Below are positions 5,992 through 8,786 of a DNA stretch of 8,786 nt, one piece after another. The notes under the pieces are model-generated. The model worked only from the letters and a program-made list of their open reading frames with translations. It was not told where the DNA came from and searched no databases. Numbering within the stretch: the first letter of the stretch is position 1; every line of letters starts with the position of its first letter. Made by a program: the position numbers and the translations under genes. The stretch comes from Thermococcus paralvinellae (GTDB taxonomy: Archaea; Methanobacteriota_B; Thermococci; Thermococcales; Thermococcaceae): contig DQUR01000160.1 of NCBI GenBank assembly GCA_015662175.1, forward strand, positions 1 to 8,786, given 5' to 3'.

Positions 5992-7182
5992 ATGGCGAGA
6001 GTGTACGTTGATGCTCAAGCCTCACGGGCACTTCAAAAGGGCGCGATGATCATCTTTAAAAAGGGTGTCATCAGAACTGAAGGGGATATAAGGCCAGGGG
6101 ACATTGTTGAGGTGTATTCCCGTGGAGGAAAGTTCTTGGGTAAGGGGTTCGCAAATCCAAACTCGAACATAATGGTCCGTTTGTTAACAAAAGAGAAAAA
6201 TGTGGAGATCAACAAAGAACTCTTTAAGGAGAGAATCAGGAGGGCAAATGAATACAGGAAAAAAGTTCTTTGCTATGGCAATGTCTACAGAATGGTTTAC
6301 GGCGAGGCGGATTATTTACCGGGATTGATCGTTGATCGCTTCAATGACATAGCGGCCCTTCAAATTTCAAGTGCCGGAATGGAGAGATTTAAACTTGATG
6401 TTGCTGAGGCGATAATGGAAGTTGAGCCAGAAATAGAGACCGTTTTTGAAAAGAATACTGGGAGATCAAGGAGAAGGGAAGGGTTACCGGAGATTGAGCG
6501 TGTATTGCTTGGTAAAGAAAAATACAGGACAATAATCGAAGAGGGAAAGGCCAAATTCATAGTTGATATGCGTGGACAGAAGACAGGATTTTTCCTCGAC
6601 CAGAGAGAAAACAGAATAGCCCTTGAAAAATACATTGGGGGTGGTGAAAGGGTTCTTGATGTTTTCACTTATACGGGGGGCTTTGCAATCCATGCTGCAG
6701 TTGCAGGGGCTGAAAAGGTGGTGGCCGTTGATAAGTCTCCAAGAGCAATAGAACAGGCAAAAGAAAATGCAAGGCTTAACGGTGTTGAAGACAGAATGAA
6801 ATTTATTGTGGGTTCGGCATTCCCAGAAATGGAAAAGCTCCAGAAGAAGGGAGAAAAGTTTGATATAGTAATACTCGATCCTCCTGCGTTCGTTCAGCAT
6901 GAGAAGGACTTAAAGAGAGGGTTAAGGGCCTATTTTAACGTGAACTATCAGGGACTTAAGCTTGTAAAGGATGGCGGAATATTGGTAACGTGCTCATGCT
7001 CCCAGCACGTTGACCTGCAGGCTTTTAAGGACATGATAATCGCGGCCGCAGCAAAAGCCGGCAAATTCCTCAAGATGCTTGAACCCTACAGAACACAGGC
7101 CCCTGATCATCCAATACTAATGGCCTCAAAGGATACCGAGTACCTTAAATGTCTGTTCCTATATGTTGAGGACATGAAGTGA
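5992..7182 (+). CDS. PUA-domain SAM-dependent RNA methyltransferase, RlmI/PH1915 type
   Basis: The 396-residue product belongs to COG1092, the family of E. coli RlmI (23S rRNA m5C methyltransferase) and Pyrococcus PH1915. Domains in order: a PUA RNA-binding domain at about 1-70 (GDIRPGDIVEVYSRGGKFLG); a middle domain at about 75-185 with YGEADYLPGLIVDR; and a Rossmann methyltransferase domain from about 190. Motifs seen are GQKTGFFLDQRENR (195-208), SAM-binding motif I VLDVFTYTGGFAIHA (221-235), VDKS (246-249), LDPPAF (295-300) and TCSCSQHV (333-340), whose cysteines Cys334/Cys336 include the expected nucleophile of an m5C enzyme. All core motifs are intact. The exact target base in archaea is not fixed by the sequence. 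The ATG at 5992 follows GGGGGGAAG. A C/D box sRNA begins six bases after the stop and may be part of the same transcript. Confidence 0.92.
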   Translation: MARVYVDAQASRALQKGAMIIFKKGVIRTEGDIRPGDIVEVYSRGGKFLGKGFANPNSNIMVRLLTKEKNVEINKELFKERIRRANEYRKKVLCYGNVYRMVYGEADYLPGLIVDRFNDIAALQISSAGMERFKLDVAEAIMEVEPEIETVFEKNTGRSRRREGLPEIERVLLGKEKYRTIIEEGKAKFIVDMRGQKTGFFLDQRENRIALEKYIGGGERVLDVFTYTGGFAIHAAVAGAEKVVAVDKSPRAIEQAKENARLNGVEDRMKFIVGSAFPEMEKLQKKGEKFDIVILDPPAFVQHEKDLKRGLRAYFNVNYQGLKLVKDGGILVTCSCSQHVDLQAFKDMIIAAAAKAGKFLKMLEPYRTQAPDHPILMASKDTEYLKCLFLYVEDMK

Positions 7183-7187
7183 TAAAG

Positions 7188-7253
7188 TAGCGAATGATGA
7201 GAAGGCACCTCCTCCGAGCTCTGCAATGAAGATACGCCCACGGTCTGACGCTA
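7188..7253 (+). ncRNA. C/D box guide sRNA (2'-O-methylation guide)
   Basis: All parts of an archaeal C/D sRNA are present. A terminal stem TAGCG (7188-7192) pairs with CGCTA (7249-7253). Box C is ATGATGA (7194-7200), box D' is CCGA (7214-7217, one change from CTGA), box C' is ATGAAGA (7226-7232, one change), and box D is CTGA (7245-7248). The guide between C' and D, TACGCCCACGGT, is exactly 12 bases; that between C and D', GAAGGCACCTCCT, is 13; the D'-C' loop is 8. Archaeal guides direct fibrillarin, Nop5 and L7Ae to 2'-O-methylate the target nucleotide paired to the fifth guide base before box D or D'. The RNA fills the gap between two convergent methyltransferase genes and overlaps the stop codon of the minus-strand one. 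CCTATATG at 7158-7165 could be its own promoter; processing from the upstream mRNA is equally possible. Confidence 0.85.
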
Positions 7254-7973
7254 TATGGTAAAAATTAATGAATGTCTGATCCTCGTTCCCGCTTTGAATT
7301 TTATGTCCCTAACCTTGTATCCCATTTTTTCTCCTTCCTCAGTTACAACATTGAGTAGGGGAGCTTTGTCCGGCAGGAATAGAGAAACTTTTCCCCCGGG
7401 TGTTAAATAATCCATTGACTCTTTCAAAAGCCTGAGTGAAAATTCCTCCCCATATTTACCCCCGCCTACAGCTTCGATGGCGGTTAAAACTCCTTTTGTG
7501 GGTTTCTCATAGTAGGGAGGAGCGGAAAATATGACGTCAAAGGTCTCTCCTTCTGGGATAAGTCCTTTGATTATTTCTCCCCTGCTTTTTATGAGCTTAA
7601 CTTGGACTTTATTACGCTCAATGTTCCTTTTTGCATATTCAAAAAACTCCTCGCTTATCTCTGTGGCCCAAACTTCACAGTTAAATAGCTTGGCCGCAAT
7701 AATGGCCATCAACGCTGAATGACCCGTTCCAATTTCGAGAACTTTCTCCCCACCTCGCAAAAATGTCTTCAGAAAAATGTATCGGGAAATCGGGGGAGTT
7801 ATCAATCCCTTCGGATGATATTCAATTTCAATGCCAAAAACGGCTTTTACAACCGCTTTGTTGTATAAAATTCTTGCTTCCCGGTTGCTGAAATCCAGCT
7901 TACCGTTTTTTATATATTTCTGGAGTTCAGGAAAGATTTTCAGGGCATCCTTTATTTTCAATCCCATCCTCAT
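7251..7973 (-). CDS. RlmF/METTL16-like SAM-dependent methyltransferase
   Basis: The 240-residue product resembles the RlmF (YbiN)/METTL16 family, whose studied members make N6-methyladenosine in RNA. Seen in order: an N-terminal region with LDFSNREARILYNKAVVKA (26-44), typical of the family; LITPPISRYIFL (57-68); SAM-binding motif I VLEIGTGHSALMAIIAA (78-94); the acidic residue of motif II in VWATEISEEF (101-110); and the catalytic SAPPYY (150-155), equivalent to the N/D-PP-F/Y/W motif of amino-methyltransferases. Ser in place of the usual Asn or Asp is notable. It is shorter than RlmF (about 300), so the substrate should not be assumed. The ATG at 7973 has GGTGGG four bases upstream; an ATG two codons on is less well placed. 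A minus-strand TTTATACATA near 8040-8050 is a possible promoter. It converges on the C/D sRNA. Confidence 0.82.
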   Translation of the reverse strand: MRMGLKIKDALKIFPELQKYIKNGKLDFSNREARILYNKAVVKAVFGIEIEYHPKGLITPPISRYIFLKTFLRGGEKVLEIGTGHSALMAIIAAKLFNCEVWATEISEEFFEYAKRNIERNKVQVKLIKSRGEIIKGLIPEGETFDVIFSAPPYYEKPTKGVLTAIEAVGGGKYGEEFSLRLLKESMDYLTPGGKVSLFLPDKAPLLNVVTEEGEKMGYKVRDIKFKAGTRIRHSLIFTI

Positions 7974-8055
7974 TGTCCCACCCCCTTAATTTGTTTTTGA
8001 TTTTTCAAATTTTGCTTACCATCATTGGAGATTTGCAAAATATGTATAAAAATGG

Positions 8056-8063
8056 TTATATAC
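8056..8063 (+). promoter_or_regulatory. TATA promoter for the small four-cysteine protein
   Basis: TTATATAC, preceded by AAAAATGG, predicts transcription start near 8082, about 14 bases before the ATG at 8096, with the GGTGA ribosome binding site inside that short leader. It also supports rejecting the longer open frame beginning at 7973, since most of that would be upstream of transcription. The gap between the divergent starts (7974-8095) holds this and a possible minus-strand TATA at 8040-8050. Confidence 0.5.
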
Positions 8064-8095
8064 ACTGGAAGCAATATAACAAAATGGTGAACTAT

Positions 8096-8335
8096 ATGGG
8101 AAAGATAAAGACACAAAATGTGCACAATCCAAAATTAGTACTTCCCTGTGGAAGAATTGTTGACCATTTGAGCGGGGATGTACTTGAAATGTTTGAACAC
8201 TATTATGGTGGTATTCCTATGGACGATTTTAAATGTTCACTATGTCCTTATGCCGATAAAATAATTCTTGACTTTGGTTTTGTAATCAATGTATGTACCG
8301 TCTATAAAAAAGAAGGCCATAAAGAAGAGGGTTAA
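8096..8335 (+). CDS. Small four-cysteine protein of unknown function, 79 residues
   Basis: The product has four cysteines: Cys18 in VLPCGRIVDHL, Cys47 and Cys50 in the CxxC motif FKCSLCPYADK, and Cys67 in INVCTVYKK. The set could bind zinc or an iron-sulfur cluster, or form disulfides; no ligand can be assigned. The middle has an acidic-aromatic stretch (EMFEHYYGGIPMDD), and the end is highly charged (KKEGHKEEG). No signal peptide or clear membrane segment is seen with this start. The ATG at 8096 has GGTGA five bases upstream. An ATG at 8084 (four residues longer) fits a leaderless reading, and a frame open back to 7973 overlaps the neighbouring start and the promoter, so I discard it. Its stop lies one base from the stop of the facing M20 gene. 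I do not recognise the family. Confidence 0.7.
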   Translation: MGKIKTQNVHNPKLVLPCGRIVDHLSGDVLEMFEHYYGGIPMDDFKCSLCPYADKIILDFGFVINVCTVYKKEGHKEEG

Positions 8336-8336
8336 A

Positions 8337-8786
8337 TTATAAAAGGGCCAGAACTGCCATAATCTTTGCATCCTCCACCATGTTGTCTATTCTCGCATAC
8401 TCGTTTGGCTGGTGGGCCGTTTCATCCAGTGTTGCCCAAACTACTGCGGGAATTCCAAGCATTCTGAAGTAAGCCGCAAAGGTTCCCCCACCAATCCCCC
8501 CGACTTTGGCTTCTCTGTTTCTCAGGAGTTTAATGGCCTTCTGGAGCAGTGTAACTATCTCACTGTCCTTTGGTGTTGGTTCCGGCGTATCCACCCTCTG
8601 CATCACTTCAATCTCAATTTTCGCTCCCGTGTATTTTTTCTCCACTTCCTTTGCGAGCTCTTTTGCATCGTTTAAAATATCATCCAGCCTGTACCTCGGC
8701 AAAATTCTGCAATCGAACACAATTTCATGCTCTCCCGGAATTATGTTTGGAGCATCGGATGGATTTCCGCCCATAGTTGGTTCAAA
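8337..8786 (-). CDS. M20-family metallohydrolase (ArgE/DapE/ACY1/CPG2 type), C-terminal part
   Basis: This is the last 149 residues of an M20 peptidase or deacylase; the N-terminus lies beyond the right edge and the frame is open to the last base. It shows the dimerisation-domain junction typical of the family, with GGNPSDAPNIIPGEHEIVFD and RILPRYRLDDIL, then the return to the catalytic domain with GGIGGGTFAAYFRMLGIPAV and the metal-ligand motif ETAHQPNEYARID, whose His is the expected last zinc ligand. Such enzymes cleave acyl-amino acids or dipeptides (for example acetyl-ornithine, acetyl-lysine or succinyl-diaminopimelate); the substrate cannot be told from this half. It is probably cytosolic. 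The gene ends one base from the four-cysteine gene. Confidence 0.9.
   Translation of the reverse strand, partial: FEPTMGGNPSDAPNIIPGEHEIVFDCRILPRYRLDDILNDAKELAKEVEKKYTGAKIEIEVMQRVDTPEPTPKDSEIVTLLQKAIKLLRNREAKVGGIGGGTFAAYFRMLGIPAVVWATLDETAHQPNEYARIDNMVEDAKIMAVLALL

Noticed and set aside
6484..6900. 138-codon minus-strand open frame inside the RlmI-like gene
   Set aside because: It lies wholly within a gene with all family motifs, has a low-complexity Phe/Cys/Tyr-rich translation and no ribosome binding site; it is a shadow frame.
7973..8095. N-terminal extension of the four-cysteine protein from an ATG at 7973, including a hydrophobic stretch like a signal peptide
   Set aside because: It would overlap the neighbouring start codon and run through the TATA box at 8056-8063; GGTGA upstream of ATG 8096 explains the start better.
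1..8786. CRISPR array, insertion sequence, tRNA or attachment site
   Set aside because: No regularly spaced direct repeats, terminal inverted repeats with a transposase frame, or tRNA cloverleaf were seen on either strand.

Overview
The window is almost certainly from a hyperthermophilic archaeon of the order Thermococcales (Pyrococcus, Thermococcus or Palaeococcus). The signs are an archaeal-eukaryotic DNA primase pair (priL-priS), KaiC/RadA-like ATPases, a PH1915-type RNA methyltransferase, archaeal TATA/BRE promoters, GGTGA-type ribosome binding sites, many 4-base or shorter gene junctions, and an archaeal C/D box guide RNA with 12-13 base guides. Family names come from reading the translated sequence; no database search was run.

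Left part (1-1390, minus strand): the large primase subunit gene priL is followed by the start of the small subunit gene priS, joined by an ATGA overlap. priS runs off the left edge. Divergent from priL, on the plus strand (1638-3178), are two tandem KaiC-like RecA-fold ATPase genes. The first is intact with all catalytic motifs. The second keeps Walker A but has lost the catalytic glutamates and the Walker B aspartate, and it is split by a single -1 frameshift near position 2660.

Middle (3292-5618, plus strand): a membrane-anchored, cysteine-rich protein built of OB-fold-like repeats, apparently leaderless with a GTG start, overlaps by 43 bases a TctA-family (DUF112-like) multi-pass membrane protein. 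The pair looks like one unit of unknown substrate. It meets a small conserved hypothetical gene (5615-5920, minus) tail to tail, sharing one TTAA for both stop codons.

Right part (5992-8786): an RlmI-like PUA-domain RNA methyltransferase (plus) and an RlmF/METTL16-like methyltransferase (minus) converge. Filling the 68-base gap between them is a well-formed C/D box sRNA (7188-7253), so two protein-only RNA methyltransferases flank an RNA that should guide 2'-O-methylation. Further right is a small four-cysteine protein of unknown function (8096-8335, plus), and one base beyond it the C-terminal part of an M20-family metallohydrolase (minus, running off the right edge).

The window is gene-dense with no gap over 300 bases. 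No CRISPR array, insertion sequence, tRNA or rRNA was seen. The items most worth following are the broken degenerate KaiC paralogue, the C/D sRNA with its unassigned targets, and the OB-repeat/TctA pair.
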